Positions 23,901 to 36,051 are shown, numbered from the stretch's first letter. The stretch is 64,000 bases of DNA from Agrostemma githago (GCA_958450325.1 OY288247.1:7988429-8052428); one strand, 5' to 3'. Made by a program: numbers and translations. The notes: generated by a model not told the origin, from the letters alone.

Positions 23901-25200
23901 CGTGTGACGAGCAGATACTAATCTAGTGAGTGTCACTAAATTGCTATCTAAGAATTGTTCATTTGCGCTTAAGAAGCAAAAGAGGAATTATTTAAGAGAT
24001 GCGCATGATGTGATAAGCGAATTATTGTTAACAAGTTACAACGATTCATATTTCCAAATAGACAAAGATGACGTGAGATTGTAATCTCATTAAATTTTGT
24101 TTTGGATAAGAAGTTGTGTGTTGGAACGGTTCCAAAGGACAACTTTGTGACTAGTATTATAACTAAAGTTAGTGTTCTATTGCTTTTGAAGCAAATGGAC
24201 GTTTGATTACGAATTAAGCACACACTCAACTTTAAAGTTTATGAAGCAATTTGTTGCTTATGAAACTAACAGTTTGCCTTAATTGAGAGAAGGTAGATTG
24301 ATCATATGCTTGTAAATAACCGATACAAATATTGTATGTCCCGAAACCTCTTATACATAAAGATCATATTGGTTATGATCGGTATAAGACGCATGGGCGA
24401 ATGGTCTTAGTACTTTTAGAGGTGTTTGGTTTAGTGGGAGTTATTTCGATAATTGATATATGTATGACATATTGTCATTTGGTAAATGTAACCGAGTTTT
24501 GTCCCTAAATAATTTACATTGATGAAATAGATCACTAAGTACGTGACTTAGTCTTGGAACTCTATTTGGATGATGTAATTATTTTGTCTCTAGTCAGGGT
24601 ATTGTGTTGGGACATTTGAATACCCTTAAATGACTAGTGTGTGAGTTGGTTGATGACTAAGTTCTTTGAGTCATAGGTATTGAGATACTAAACCAGGCAC
24701 ACGGGTGTATGTTAAGAACATGCATTAGACAGACCCGCCGAAAAGGATTTTACTAAGATTTCGCTTAGTGTCAGTAAAGTTCTTTGCAAGATATGAACTT
24801 GTACGGTCTTTCGACCTGAGTCTTTGACTATCCTGTACATGTGATGTGTATACTTTGATACTATTCCTCGTCAGCTGTGAAAGGGGGCTATGGATGGTTA
24901 TTGGGCATGCATGGATCATGTGATAGTATGTGGTTAGACAAGAGGGGATTTGCTCTTCCTTTATTGAAGGGAATTTATTGTTTCTTGGCCACTCGAAGAG
25001 TGTGACTTGTGCAAATGCGTGGCCGCGCTCAGATAGGATGATTGTCATCTATCTGCTCTTTTAATAAGTCAACTCAAAGATTCGAGTAAAAGATTGAGAC
25101 ATGCGAGGATGACACTTCTTCTTACCTCATTCTCAATTGGAGACAATAGTAGCAAAGAGACTTAACGCCGTTCTCGGGAGGACATGTACAAGTGGAAGAC
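23901..25200 (+). other. Copia B 3' internal region, decayed RT/RNase H
   Basis: By position this should contain the rest of RT and RNase H. No convincing motif could be read. It ends at gtggaagac, the probable polypurine tract before the 3' LTR. Confidence 0.5.
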
Positions 25201-25924
25201 TGAAGGAGTTATGTCCACTGTCCTACGGATTAACCCGCTTAAGTCTATGTATCCGATATGCCTTGCTAGAGGTCGATGTCGGGTTGACATATAAATGAGT
25301 TATATGTCTGGTAGTCTTAAGTGGGCCCATTGGGTCACACACAATGTGTACGGGATATTATTAATATATCGGGTCAGTAGTAATACGACTCAGCTGTGCT
25401 GTCAGGTTATGGTAATTAGAGTTATAGTAATAATCTAGTTATGGTAACTAGAGTTATTGTGATAATCTAATTATACCAATTGGAGTTATGGAATAACTTC
25501 TAGGTTAAATAGGTAACCTATCTCTCCTATATAAGGAGGTTCATATGATGAACCAAATCATACAATTTGAGAGTATTGATTCATATATTATTAGAGAGAG
25601 AATTTTGTGAGACCGTCTCACAAAACCCTTATACTAGCATATACGTCGCAGTTCCGTACCCGTGTGGATACCAAAGGAGGCATCACGTTTGGGGTGCTTT
25701 ATTCTGTCCGTGGAGATTATTTATTCTTGTCCGTGGAGATTATTTATTCTTGTACGTGAAGATTATTTATTCTGTCCGTGGAGATTATATATATTTCTGG
25801 GTTTATAATACTTCTTATTAATACGTTGTTCCTCTGCAAATAAGGTATAATTGTTATCGTCTTCTTTTGTCTTTTCGGTTAATACTTGTAACAGGTCCTT
25901 GGGTTTAAGGGTTGTAACCCTACA
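25201..25924 (+). repeat. Copia B 3' LTR
   Basis: Runs from tgaaggagtt to cctaca, 724 bp. Collinear with the 5' LTR apart from a 16-bp indel and about a dozen substitutions. Confidence 0.93.
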
Positions 25925-26690
25925 CATACATGCTTAGTAAAGGCCTCGGAAATGGACTCGTAATAGCGGCGTGAACGCGGGAGTATCGAGGATTAGTCGA
26001 GTTATGGTGTGTGTGTGTGTGTATCGGTTTTACGAGGGATGTAGACTCGATTTTTTGGCTTGTGTTGTGTAGGGTTGTTGTGTGGGGAGAGTGTAGAGCA
26101 CAAGAGAGTAAAAATGTAGGGTTGATTGCATTTGCCAAAGCTCCAAAAATGAGAAGGGTTGGAGGAGTATTTATTGAGTTTACCCCACGACCTAGGGTCA
26201 CTCGATCGAGTGGCCCTAGTGCACTCGATCGAGTGCCCTTGAAAAGGGGTCTGTTCCGGTTTATGAGGCTCCACTCGACCGTGTGGGTCAATCCACTCGA
26301 CCGAGTGGGTCAATCCACTCGATCGAGTGGATCAAGAGAATCGAGTCAATTTAGGAAAGGGTTGACTCTTTTGATTTTTTGAATTTTGAGCTTGGGCGCC
26401 AGCTTCTAGAAGCTCTCTAGGCTGGTTTTGAGGGCGGATTCATCTTTGACCGGGTTTTATTTTTGGTGTCGGTTTTGGCCCAAATTAGTCTTATTTTGCT
26501 CGGAACGACCCACTGGGTCTGAATTTGAGGTTGGTTTTGAGAGATTTGTACTCCGCTAAATGTCCACGTCGGATATTATTGATTCTGAGCCCATATTCGA
26601 GTATACTAAGTCACGTTTGCGTCCTATCATCATCGGGTGTTTTGTCGGGAACTGCTATAGACACTAGCAGGCAAAATGCGGGTGTCTACA
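25925..26690 (-). repeat. Element A 3' LTR, proximal part (U3)
   Basis: Matches 39061-39814. On the minus strand it starts TGTAGACACC at 26690. It begins with the right catac duplication of copia B. The TATA box present in the 5' LTR (tataaata) reads aataaata here (26176-26183). The palindrome array has one more unit than the 5' LTR. Confidence 0.92.
26204..26330. repeat. U3 palindrome array (element A, 3' LTR)
   Basis: Five copies of CACTCGAYCGAGTG, one degraded to ctcgaccgtgtg, with a locally duplicated unit ccactcgaccgagtgggtcaat. The 5' LTR has four copies. Confidence 0.92.
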
Positions 26691-26704
26691 GAGCCCCCAC
26701 TCTG
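26691..26704 (-). other. Polypurine tract of element A
   Basis: On the minus strand cagagtgggggctc abuts the LTR start TGTAGACACC. Confidence 0.85.
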
Positions 26705-27278
26705 ACTGAGGCTTGGACAAGGCGAAAGTCAGAGTAGCTACCAGGCCAATCGCAGATTACGACATGGCAGCCTTCCGGTCGGGTCGTTTATAGTCCAGTA
26801 GACTTGCGTGAAGGGCTCGCCAGCCATAAGTAGAGGATCATACCTGTCCTGGCGATGGTAGCTCCGTGGGGATTTAAACTTGCTTCTGAAGGTGTAGGTG
26901 TACCCGTATGCTGATACATCACAACTCTGATTGTAGAATTCCGGGATAAATATTGGCTCAAGTTGGGGAGGGAAGTAGTTGCGCGGAGACTTGCTTCTGA
27001 AGTCTGGGGTGTACCTGTATGCTGACACATAACAAATTGCATGTAACACATAGGCAAAACACCGACTCGTGCTGGGGAAAATAAAATATATTGAATTTTG
27101 AAAAGCCAAAGATTTTGAAAGGGATTTTTTTTATCATAAATTTTAGAAATTCCCAGGAAAGCTTCAGGACGACTTGATTCTTATTCTGGGTTCTTGTCTG
27201 AAATCAGGCCTGCGCATGCATAGGGCCCAGGTTTACTGAGGAGGCATAGTAGTTAGGGTTACAGTTAAGGTTTCCTAT
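26705..27278. other. Element A spacer between 3' LTR and antisense gene
   Basis: No supported gene. A block of about 45 bp (gcttctgaag ... tatgctga(t/c)acat) is duplicated at about 26881-26925 and 26992-27032. Confidence 0.6.
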
Positions 27279-27286
27279 TATAAATA
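27279..27286 (+). promoter_or_regulatory. TATA box of A antisense gene
   Basis: tataaata 103 bp upstream of the antisense ATG at 27382, followed by a C/T-rich leader. It points opposite to gag-pol. Confidence 0.6.
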
Positions 27287-27381
27287 TAGGTCTCCCTGCT
27301 TCACCTTACTGTATCTCGAATCAAAAACTCCCCCTTCTCCTCAAAATCCTTTAGACTTTCAAGAAGATTCAAACCCCTGCC

Positions 27382-28023
27382 ATGGGTATCGATCATCTTA
27401 CTTCGATGCTTTTTGCCTGGTCCCAATATTTTCGAGATGAGGACAAAGTTCAACTGACCCAAATGGGGATTGCCAGTCTATTTCCTCTCCGACGTCTGAT
27501 AATTGATTCACACTTTTTGGACGCCTGCCTGTCGTTTTGGGATACTACCCATCACGTCTTCGCGTTCCCGCGGGGAGAAATATGCCCTCTTCCCGAGGAG
27601 ATCGCAGCTATTGGGGGTTGGAGCCCCGTCGCTCGTCCTGCTATCCCCCCGTTCTACCCGGATCCGAGAAGGAGGCTGAGGGATTTCTTGGGCCTGTCTC
27701 ACGCTGAGACAGATCGAATGGTGTGGGGAAATACTGTTTCCCTCTTTGACCTGGCTGACAAGTTTATGAACAGTCAGGATGTAAGGGCTACCCCTTCTCA
27801 TAGGCGTAGGGCTTTCGCCTTTTGCATGTTGCACCGCTACGTTTTTGAGGGGATGATGTATGTTGACTCATGCCTGGGTCAGATCAGGCTGATCGGAGTG
27901 GTTGACCAGATAGAGACTGGTCACAGCCCTGCTTGGCTAACTACCGGGAAGATCATCATGGGTCTGGACGCCAGACAACTTGACCCGGACCGACATCTGA
28001 CGGGGAGTACCCGTATTCTGCAG
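27382..28023 (+). CDS. Antisense ORF (aORF) of element A, exon 1
   Basis: 214 codons from ATG (MGIDHLTSMLFAW). The text resembles the plant-mobile-domain-like proteins often found antisense in Tat elements: a fold with ACLSFWDTTHHVFAFPRGEICPLPEEIAAIGG. Domain naming is from memory of the family and not verified. The exon ends ILQ at a CAG|GTATAC donor. Joined to 28312 the frame continues exactly (ILQ then VWLSERL). Function unknown; such proteins are speculated to act in regulation of the element. It is convergent with gag-pol, whose stop is at 29632. Confidence 0.75.
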
Positions 28024-28311
28024 GTATACATCTTGCGATTTTCATTTTTGTTTCGCGCAATTTTATTGACGTCCGTAAGTCACTCGATCGAGTGGACCTG
28101 TCACTCGATCGAGTGACATCTTCGAAGTGCTTCTGCCCATCTTTGGAGGGCCTACTCGATCGAGTCAGACGTTGTACTCGATCGAGTGACACTCTCGACG
28201 AGTTTCTGTCTGCTTTTAGAGGGCTTACTCGATCGAGTCTGATGCTGTACTCGATCGAGTGGTCTATAGCGGACCACCCCGTAGCTCACGGATTTTGTAT
28301 ACATTTTGCAG
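28024..28311 (+). other. Probable intron of A antisense gene, with palindromes
   Basis: 288 bp with a GT donor (caggtataca) and a T-rich acceptor tatacattttgcag. Removing it restores one frame across both exons. It contains six ACTCGATCGAGT palindromes (28081-28261). Confidence 0.72.
28081..28261. repeat. Palindrome array ACTCGATCGAGT inside intron
   Basis: Six exact cores, grouped in pairs. The pairs are separated by a spacer (ttcgaagtgcttctgccc) homologous to the spacer in the mid-LTR arrays (cctcgaagtagttattgtcc). Confidence 0.95.
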
Positions 28312-29229
28312 GTTTGGTTGTCGGAACGTCTGTCAATCATAGAGTCCCCTCCGAGCATTCCCAACTACCGCAGCAGCCAAATTAGTTCGAGGGGGAGTCG
28401 AATAAGCTCAAGTCACCATATAAACCGAGCTTACTGGGATGAGGAGTTGGTGTTCCATGGTGGCCCTTTAATCAGGTGGACTGTCGCTTGGTGGTTCCTT
28501 TCCAAGCTGACGGGACTGGCCAAGAGGGACCAAGCCCGTTACTTGGTGATCTTGTCCCTTGACTGGACAGTTCACATTTACCCGGACCGCATCCTCAGGC
28601 AGTTCGGTTCGTCTCAGCGCATTCTTGAAACTGAAGCCATTATCAGCGTCTCGCTCCAATTGACAGACGCTATGTGCGACATCTGGTTGCAGAGATGGTT
28701 CACTCGTCCTACATGGACTATTCCCAACCCTTGCCAATCCGCTTGGGTTTCACGAGCTTACGAGAAGTGGACTTCCGAGGAATCCGAGGAAGCTCGTAAA
28801 GCTCTGAAGGTTGATGAGGCCTTCGAACTGGTCCGTCGGGAGACGGTAAAGAACAACAGGGGCTTCTTCGACTAGGGAGAGACCCCTGCTACTTTAGTCC
28901 GACTAGAATCGGGTCTTAAGTCACATACTAAGACTCGAGCTAAGGATGCCGGTGCTAGCAGCATGCGGGGGCAGCTAAGCCCCCAGACTGATTTGGAGAG
29001 ACGACTTGGGCCAAGGTTGGCGGCTAGGGACCGACTTGGTCCACGCGAACGGTTGCCAGAGCCGGTGAGGGCCCGACTCGGGCCTGTCGATGTGGATGAG
29101 GACTCAAGTTCCAAGAAACGAGTCCGGGCTAAGGAGGTTCCTGTGGTGATTCGGGAACGCTCTCCTCCACGTCGTCGTCAGTGGACGGCCAAGGAAGCCA
29201 AGGACAAGGGGAAGGGCAACATGGCCTAA
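28312..29229 (+). pseudogene. Antisense ORF of element A, exon 2, one in-frame stop
   Basis: Continues exon 1 in frame: VWLSERLSIIESP onward, with a WWFLSKLTGL segment and WTVHIYPDRILRQFG. A TAG at 28873 ends the frame after 187 codons. The same frame then stays open for a further 117 codons, which are Arg/Lys/Glu rich (RERSPPRRR, SKKRVRAKE, probably a nuclear or nucleic-acid-binding tail), to a stop at 29227. The first part is probably exon-coded protein; the tail after TAG may be lost in this copy. A polyadenylation-like aataaa follows at 29377. Confidence 0.65.
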
Positions 29230-29376
29230 ATTCCGAGTCCTTAGTTTTTTTATTATTTAAATATTATTATTATTTATATTGGAGTGTTGTGTGCTTTTTT
29301 GTTTTTGTAATTTTTTTGAATTCCTGCATTTTGTGATTTTCCCGAGTTTATCGGGGATTTTTTTTTTGTGATAATT

Positions 29377-29382
29377 AATAAA
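29377..29382 (+). terminator. Possible polyadenylation signal of A antisense gene
   Basis: aataaa 148 bp after the last stop of the antisense gene and before the convergent pol stop. Confidence 0.45.
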
Positions 29383-29631
29383 AGAAGTTTATTATTAAAC
29401 CGTTCCTGTCTTTTCTTGATTGCACTGGTTGTGCCCTTTTGAGCTGCCTACGTATCCGCGATTAACAGAATCAAACCAAACGTAGTTCAAGCTTAGTAAA
29501 TTTGCAATCTCGAATTACACCAAGACTATTGGTTCAAGATGTTTTGTGACAGTAAAATAAATAATTCTAGCTTATTGACTTGTTTTTTGTAAAAAATAAT
29601 TTCGATAAATGCAAATGACATTGAGAAATGG

Positions 29632-32600
29632 CTATAGGTAGTAACGCTTCAGCTGGTCCAGGTTGGTTGGGTTGACAAACTCATTCCCGTCTAGGTCCGT
29701 TAACATTACTGCTCCTCCTAATAGGATCTTCTTTACCAAATACGGCCCAGCCCAATTGGGTTTGAATTTTCCCCTTGGGTCAACCGGTAGTAAGGCTCGG
29801 ACAGACTTAAGGACTAGATCCCCTTCCTTAATGTTCCTGGGCCTTACCCTTTTGTTGAAGGCCCGTTGGATCCTTTTCTGATAGATTTGGATGTTATTGA
29901 GGGCACGGGATCGTCGTTCGTCTAGTAGAACAAACTAATCATACCGTGCTCGAACCCAGTCAGCTTCGGGTACTTGACTTTCTAACAGAATTCTGAGGGA
30001 CGGTACCTCCAATTCAACTAGTTGGACTGCCTCCATCTCATAAGTTAGGTAATACGGCGTTGCCCCGGTTGCGGTGCGAATTGACGTCCGGTATCCCCAC
30101 AGGGCAAAAGGTGTTTTGTCGGGCCAGTACCGGTAATTATCAGCCATCTTTTTGAGTATGGTGACAATTGTTTTGTTGGCCGCCTCTACTGCTCCATTCG
30201 TTTGGGTACGGTAGGGCGAGAACGTGTGCCTTTGAATTTTATATTTGGTCAGCAGGGCTGCGGTTTCAGCTTGAAAATGAGTCCTGTGATCGCTGATAAA
30301 TTCATGTGGGATTCCATACCGACATATTATCTTGTTCTGGATAAACTTGGCGACATGTTTAGCGTTGAGAATGCGATATGATTCAGCTTCGACCCATTTG
30401 GTGAAGTAGTCGATAGCTACTAAGATGAAACAGTGTCCGCCAGTACCAGAGGTGTTTATTTTTCCGATTATGTCGATACCCCGTGTCGAGAACGGCCAAG
30501 GTGACGTCATGGTATAAAGCAGAGATGACGGCATATGTTGCACAATACCGAAGATTTGACAGTTGTGACAACGTTTGACATATAACTGGCAGTCAGCTTC
30601 CATGGTATTCCAGTAATACCCGAGCCTCATGATTTTTCGGACCAGCATCTGAGCATTCATATGTGGGCCGTTTTCGCCATCATGTACTTCGGCCATTACT
30701 TTCTCGGCCTTATATTTATCAACACAAAGGAGAAGAGCCCCCTGTGCTGTCTTTTTGTACAATTGTCCATCATCGGTGCGGATGAACTGGGTGGCTAGCC
30801 TCCGTAAGGCTTTCTTGGCTCGACCTTCAGTCCTAGGAGGATACTCTTCGTTTGTCAGGTACGTTAATACGGCCTGGTACCCAGGTCCGGGATCAGTTAT
30901 CTCGATGTCTTCAATGTCATGAATGTATGCCGGCTCGGACCGTCTTTCGAGGCAAATTGGCATACTGGTCACGTGGTCGGGAATATTCAGTAAAGATGCC
31001 AATTTTGAGAGTGCATCTGCAAACTGATTTTCTTCCCGAGGCAGGTATATGTACTCCACCTTTTGGAATTGTTTCTCGAGATCCCTTACTCGTGCCTGGT
31101 AGGCCACGAGATTAGCATTCTGAGTTTTCCATTTTTGAAGTGCTTGGTTAATGACCAAGGAGGAATCGCCATGTACCTGAAGATTTGTGATCCCCAGATT
31201 GGCGGCGGCTTGTAGCCCATAAATGCATGCTTCGTATTCGGCTGCATTATTGGTAACATCGAAGTCCAGTTTGATGGATACGGGAGTATGCTCTCCTTTT
31301 GGTGAAATTAGGAGTATCCCGACTCCGAACCCTCGAAAATTAAATGCTCCGTCGAAGTATAGATCCCATGTTTCGGTATCAGTATGGAAGATATCTTCAT
31401 CTGGGAAGGACCAAGTGTCGGTGTGTCCTTCCTCGACTATCGGGCTATCGGCGAGAAATTCAGCTACTACTCGCCCCTTAATAGCCTTTAACGGTACAAA
31501 TTTCAAGTCGAATTCTGCCAGCATTAGAGTCCATCTGGAAATTCGGCCATTGAGAATGGGCTTTTCGAAGAGGTATTTGATCGGATCCATCTTAGATAGA
31601 ACATAGACCTCGTGGCTGAGCATATAGTGTCGGAGCTTCTTAGTGGCCCACACCAGAGCCAAGCACGTCTTTTCGAGCATGGTATATTTGCACTCATACT
31701 CTAAAAACTTTTTGCTGATATAATAAATGGCTCGTTCTTCGGAGTCGACTGTCTGAGCCATCATAGCCCCCATGGCTGTCTCGGTCGTCGTTAGGTATAA
31801 TGACAGAGGAAAACCGGGTTGAGGTGGCATCAAGACTGGCGGAGCAGACAGAATTTCCTTGATTTTGTCGAAGGCGGTTTGGCACTTGTGATCCCATAGT
31901 ACTCGTTCCCCTACTTTCAGATTTTTGAAAATTGGTTCACATACCATGGTTAGTTTGGAAATGAACCGGCTGATATACTGAACTTTCCCGAGAAATCCCC
32001 TTATTTCTTTTTCAGTTTTAGGAGGTTGCATCTCGGTAATGGCTTTGATTTTAAATGGGTCGACCTCGATACCTCGTTGGCTAATGATATGACCCAGTAA
32101 TTTGCCTGATCTTACCCCGAAACTACACTTTTGAGGGTTTAGCCTCATGTTGTACTTGCGCAATCGGGTGAAGAATTTCCTTAGGGCGGTGATGTGACCG
32201 TCCCGTTCTTTGGATTTGACGATCATGTCGTCTACATAAACCTCTACCTCTTTATGCGTCATGTCATGTAATAAAGTGGTAGCGGTCCTTTGGTATGTGG
32301 CCTCGGCATTAATGAGAACGAATGGCATGACGGTGTAGCAGTAAGTACCCCAAGGTGTAGTGAAGGTAGTCTTACTCATATCTTCTTCCGCCATCTTGAT
32401 CTGATTATATCCGGCATACCCGTCCATAAATGATAGAAGGGCATGATCGGCCATGTTATCCACCAGTATATCGATGTGTGGTAACGGAAAATCATCCTTC
32501 GGGCTTGCTTTGTTAAGATCCCGAAAATCTACGCATACCCGCACCTTACCGTCCTTTTTAGGAACCGGCACGATGTTTGCAACCCAGTCCGGATACTCGG

Positions 32601-34098
32601 ACACTTGTATGAAGACGGCCTTGAACTGTTTGTCGACTTCTTCTTTTACTTTGAGAGACCACTCGGGCCTCATTCGGCGGAGCTTCTGTTTAACCCGTTT
32701 GCACCCGTCTTTGATAGATATGCGGTGCTCGGCTATTTCTCGGTCTATCCCCGGCATGTCCTTGTAGGGCCATGCGAAGACGTCTTTGAATTCTTGGAGG
32801 AGGTTCGTGAATTGTTGTTTCTCCTCGAGATCTAGAGATAACCCTATCTTAAGCATCTGAGGCTCTAAGGTTGTTCCCAGATTGATGGACTCGGTCTCTT
32901 CGATTACCGGATTCCGGGATTCCCTTTGGTCTAGTTGCTCGATCAGATGTGGAGGTAAGGGTACCTGTTCGTCGGGTTTCTCAATGTCATTACAAAAAAT
33001 ATTTTTGAAAGCAGGATTTAAAAGAGACAAGTCGTAAGCAGAACGGTTGTTATTATTGATTGCAAATTTGGAGAACAGCTCAAAAAGAGCAGCCATCTGA
33101 TCATTAGTCAGTGGCGGGATTGGTAAGGCACGCGGGACAGACCCCGAAGTGCCAGCAGCAGGAATGACAAGAGGGGGAGGGGTTACAGGAGTGACTCTAG
33201 CACCGACTTCCCTAGACTCGACCTCAGACTCTGACTCTGACTCTGACTCAGACTCGGACTCAGACTCAGGCATGTCTCCCTCTCCGGTGACCAGCTTGTA
33301 GATCTTTCCTTGACTGTCAGTCCACTTGACAGTCTTCATCCAGGCCCTATTTCCCGTCTCGGAACCAACATCCGAGATCAGCTTGGTCAGGACAAACCTG
33401 TTGCTGCGAAGAATCAGGTTGACCAGGTCTTCCTTTGGAGTCGGGGCTATGGTGTCTTCCCCGAAGAGCAGCCCCAACACGGGCTCAGCATCGTCAGCTT
33501 CATCGGCCTGGATGAAGGCGAACACATCATCCGGGATGTAGTTGCAGTCCCGGGCCAATTGGGTCCCGAGGTGCGCAGCATTGGGTTGGTACAGACCAAC
33601 CTGGATAGCCCCGAATACCGGTGTGACAAAGTAGTCAGACAGCCGTGGGCTGTAAGGGCTCAAGTGGATACCCTTAATGATGTTGCAGGCCTTTTCGATT
33701 CCTGCTCGGACAACGTTGCTCGGAGTGGCGGCATAGCCAAGGCCGAAGTGAGAGTCTTCGTTCTTAAGGACCTCGATGATCTTCCCAGCTGGAAGATCGG
33801 GTCGAGAGGTAGCCCCCGGAAGGTACCCTAGGTTTTGGAGCATTGTGTCAATGCTCGTGGTGAAGTAAGACCTAAAAAGGTACTCTTCCTCGATCATCCC
33901 CACAAAGTCGAACCCCCAAAGGTCCGTGCGGCCCGTGGCGTTACAGCTAGCCATGGTCATTGGGGTTGCCTCCAAAGTAATGACATTGTCGAGCAAAGGC
34001 ATCTTGATCTTGCGGTGAAGAGTGGATGACACGGCTTTGACCGCGTGAATCCAAGGGCTTCCTAGAAGCAAGTTGAAGGATGAGGTGACATCGATCAC
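29632..34098 (-). pseudogene. pol: Element A pol: RT, two RNase H domains, integrase
   Basis: Same frame as gag after a TAG at 34101-34099 (EF, stop, VIDVTSSFN). It contains the protease end (FNLLLGSPWIH) and an acidic Ser-Glu repeat (33225-33265). RT follows, with VCVDFRDLNKASPKDD, FMDGYAGYNQI and YVDDM. A first RNase H is YISKKF ... LEKTCLALVWA. A second, archaeal-type RNase H shows YFDGAF, NNAAEYEA, HGDSSLV and FADALS. Integrase has a C...C finger (CHNCQ), DIIGKI and AIDYFTKWVEAE. A TAG at 29937-29935 precedes the last 100 codons, which are in frame and end KRYYL. Conserved positions are altered: RT MPFVLINAEATYQR for the usual MPFGLKNAGATYQR, and ISDHRTHF for ISDNGTHF. The copy is inactive. 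Confidence 0.93.
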
Positions 34099-36051
34099 CT
34101 AGAATTCAAGCTCCTTTTCTATTGGGCCCGTTACAATGGTCAGCTTTACGGCCCCAGATACCGTTTTTGGGCTCCCATCAAAGGCTTGGATGGTTTGAGC
34201 CGTCGGGACATAATCGGCCTCGGTGATACCGAGGGCTTTGGCGGTCCTTAAGGGAAGGACATTCACAGCGGACCCGTCATCGACTAGGGTCATCGGGAGG
34301 TATTTCCCTCGGCATATTACCGTAATGTAGAGGGCCAGATTATGAGAGGCCCCGAACGGTGGCAGGTCGGCTTCAGAGAAAGTGATCATTGGGCCTCCTT
34401 CCTTGGTTTTGCCCTTCAAGTGGGCCAGGACCGTGGCTACCATTTTAGCAGAGGTAGCCAAAGAGTCTATCTTAACTTGATCGAGAGCCTTAGTGAGTGC
34501 TTCTCGATGTTCTTGTGAGCTAACCAAGAGCTGCCATATAGTGAGGTCAACTCGGGTCTTCTTCAGTTGCTTCACAATAGCCGTTTCAGCAGTCGGCTCC
34601 TCAGGGGCGACTTCCATCCCGAGTGGATCGGTGATGGTTGTCGGGATGGGGATGTCCCTAGAGCTAGTGGCTTGATAGGGACGGCCCAGGTGGTTACTGG
34701 CCAAGACTCGGGTTTTGGCCCCGCGAATCTGTTCAGGGGTGATGGGAACGGTTTCCCCCTTAATGAGGTAAACATCGTCCTCGTCGTCAAACCAGATCCC
34801 GTTCACTTGCGGGATAAGTGGAGAGATAAGGTGAGAGCAATCAATCACCTCCCCGGCAAAGATGGCATGGGAGCTAAAAGGGTTCTCTTTGCTGCTTGGT
34901 TTATCTCCGGGTAGCAGGATTTTACCGCTCTCAATCAGGTCCTGGATCAAGTGCTTCAACTTCCAACACTTTTCGGTATCATGCCCATTGCCTCGGTGGT
35001 ACTGGCAGTAAGCCTGGACATTGTAGTTCTTGGAGCGTCGCTCGACCGGAACTTCAGAAGTTGGGCCTATCGGTTGGATTAGGCCCTTCGAGGACAGCCT
35101 TTGTAAGGCGTAGGTATAGGTGGTACCTATATCGGTGAAAACCCGAGGTGAGGTGTTCTTCTTGGACGGGGTATCTAGTAGATTTACCGCGTCAAAAATG
35201 CTGCGGGTTGCAGCTTGGGGCTTGGTAGTGGAAGAGGATGCCCCTTGGTATCCCTTGCTAGAGGCCTTGTTGAGGCCCTCTAGCCTTAGGTCGTCTTCAA
35301 TTCTCATACCCATTTCAGTAAAGGTGGTGAAATTGGGTATGACAGCGTACCGGAGATGAACTCGGTATGAGGGGAGGAGGTTCTTGACAAAAGCCTCCAC
35401 CAAAGTCTTCTCACTGGGCTTATCGACCAGTTTCACACTCTCGGCCCTCCAGCGTTGAAGGTACTTAGTAAAGCCTTCTTTTGGCTCTTGGGCCATAACC
35501 TCCAAAGACCGCATTGTGGTTTGGATCTCGGTGTTGTCAGCATAGTTCCGAGCAAACTCGGTAGCCACATCATCCCATGTAGGGTATTTTTTTGGGTCTA
35601 GCCTATAGTACCAGGCCCGTGGGTGCTTCTCAAGGGACGCAGCAAAAAGATTCTTGAACATTGAAGAATCTACCCCTTTGATAGCCATGAATTCTTTGAA
35701 GGCCCGTACATGTAGTAACGGGTCCTCGGTTCCCTCAAACATGGGTAAGCCCGTGAGATTCAGGTTCGCGGGCAGCTTGTCACTTACCGGGGAGTACTCT
35801 CGGCTATTCTCCCGTCGAATATTGTTACTCCCAGCCAAATGGACTTGTTCTTCTAGTCGGCGTACTGCGCTGACTAGTTCAGCTAGAGGCCCAGTAGCCT
35901 CGGCATTAGGAGCCCTTTGCTCCACTGCAGCCATACGAGCAACGATGGCCACTTGACCCGCCCTCATTTCAGTCAGTTGGGCATCAATGTCGGTTTGTTT
36001 GGCGGCCATGGCATCCACGGAGGCCTTCAGGTTGTTCAGAGCTCCTTCCAT
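34099..36051 (-). pseudogene. gag: Element A gag and protease
   Basis: 650 codons from ATG at 36051 (MEGALNNLKASVDAM). A heptad-like N-terminus is followed by the retrotransposon gag domain (LPANLNLTGLPMFEGTEDPLLHV to the LLPSYRVHLRY block) and a Tat-type finger CQYHRGNGHDTEKC. The protease has active site VDDGSAVNVLP. The frame ends at TAG 34101-34099 but continues in frame into pol, so gag-pro-pol was one polyprotein. The upstream leader from the primer site is 1158 bp. Length is normal for Tat. Confidence 0.92.

Larger units (their letters stand above)
11028..25924 (+). mobile_element. Ty1/copia element B, decayed, hosting element D
   Basis: LTRs are at 11028-11767 and 25201-25924, with a tRNA-Met primer site, a perfect 5-bp target duplication and copia-order protein remnants (integrase, then RT). 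The internal part without D is about 5.7 kb. No long ORF survives, so the element is old or fast-decaying. The LTRs differ at about a dozen sites plus a 16-bp duplication in the 5' copy. Sub-lineage not resolved. Confidence 0.9.

Noticed and set aside
28081..28261. Regular short repeats that could suggest a CRISPR array
   Set aside because: The repeats are 12-14 bp palindromes with unequal spacers in a plant retroelement intron; no cas genes and wrong organism type.
33225..33265. Ser-Glu repeat in element A pol as a separate functional domain
   Set aside because: It is a short gactct microsatellite inside the linker between protease and RT; most simply slippage.
31223..33831. Plus-strand open frames opposite element A pol (for example 31223-31606, 33310-33831)
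   Set aside because: They are shadows of the intact minus-strand pol frame and show no domains.
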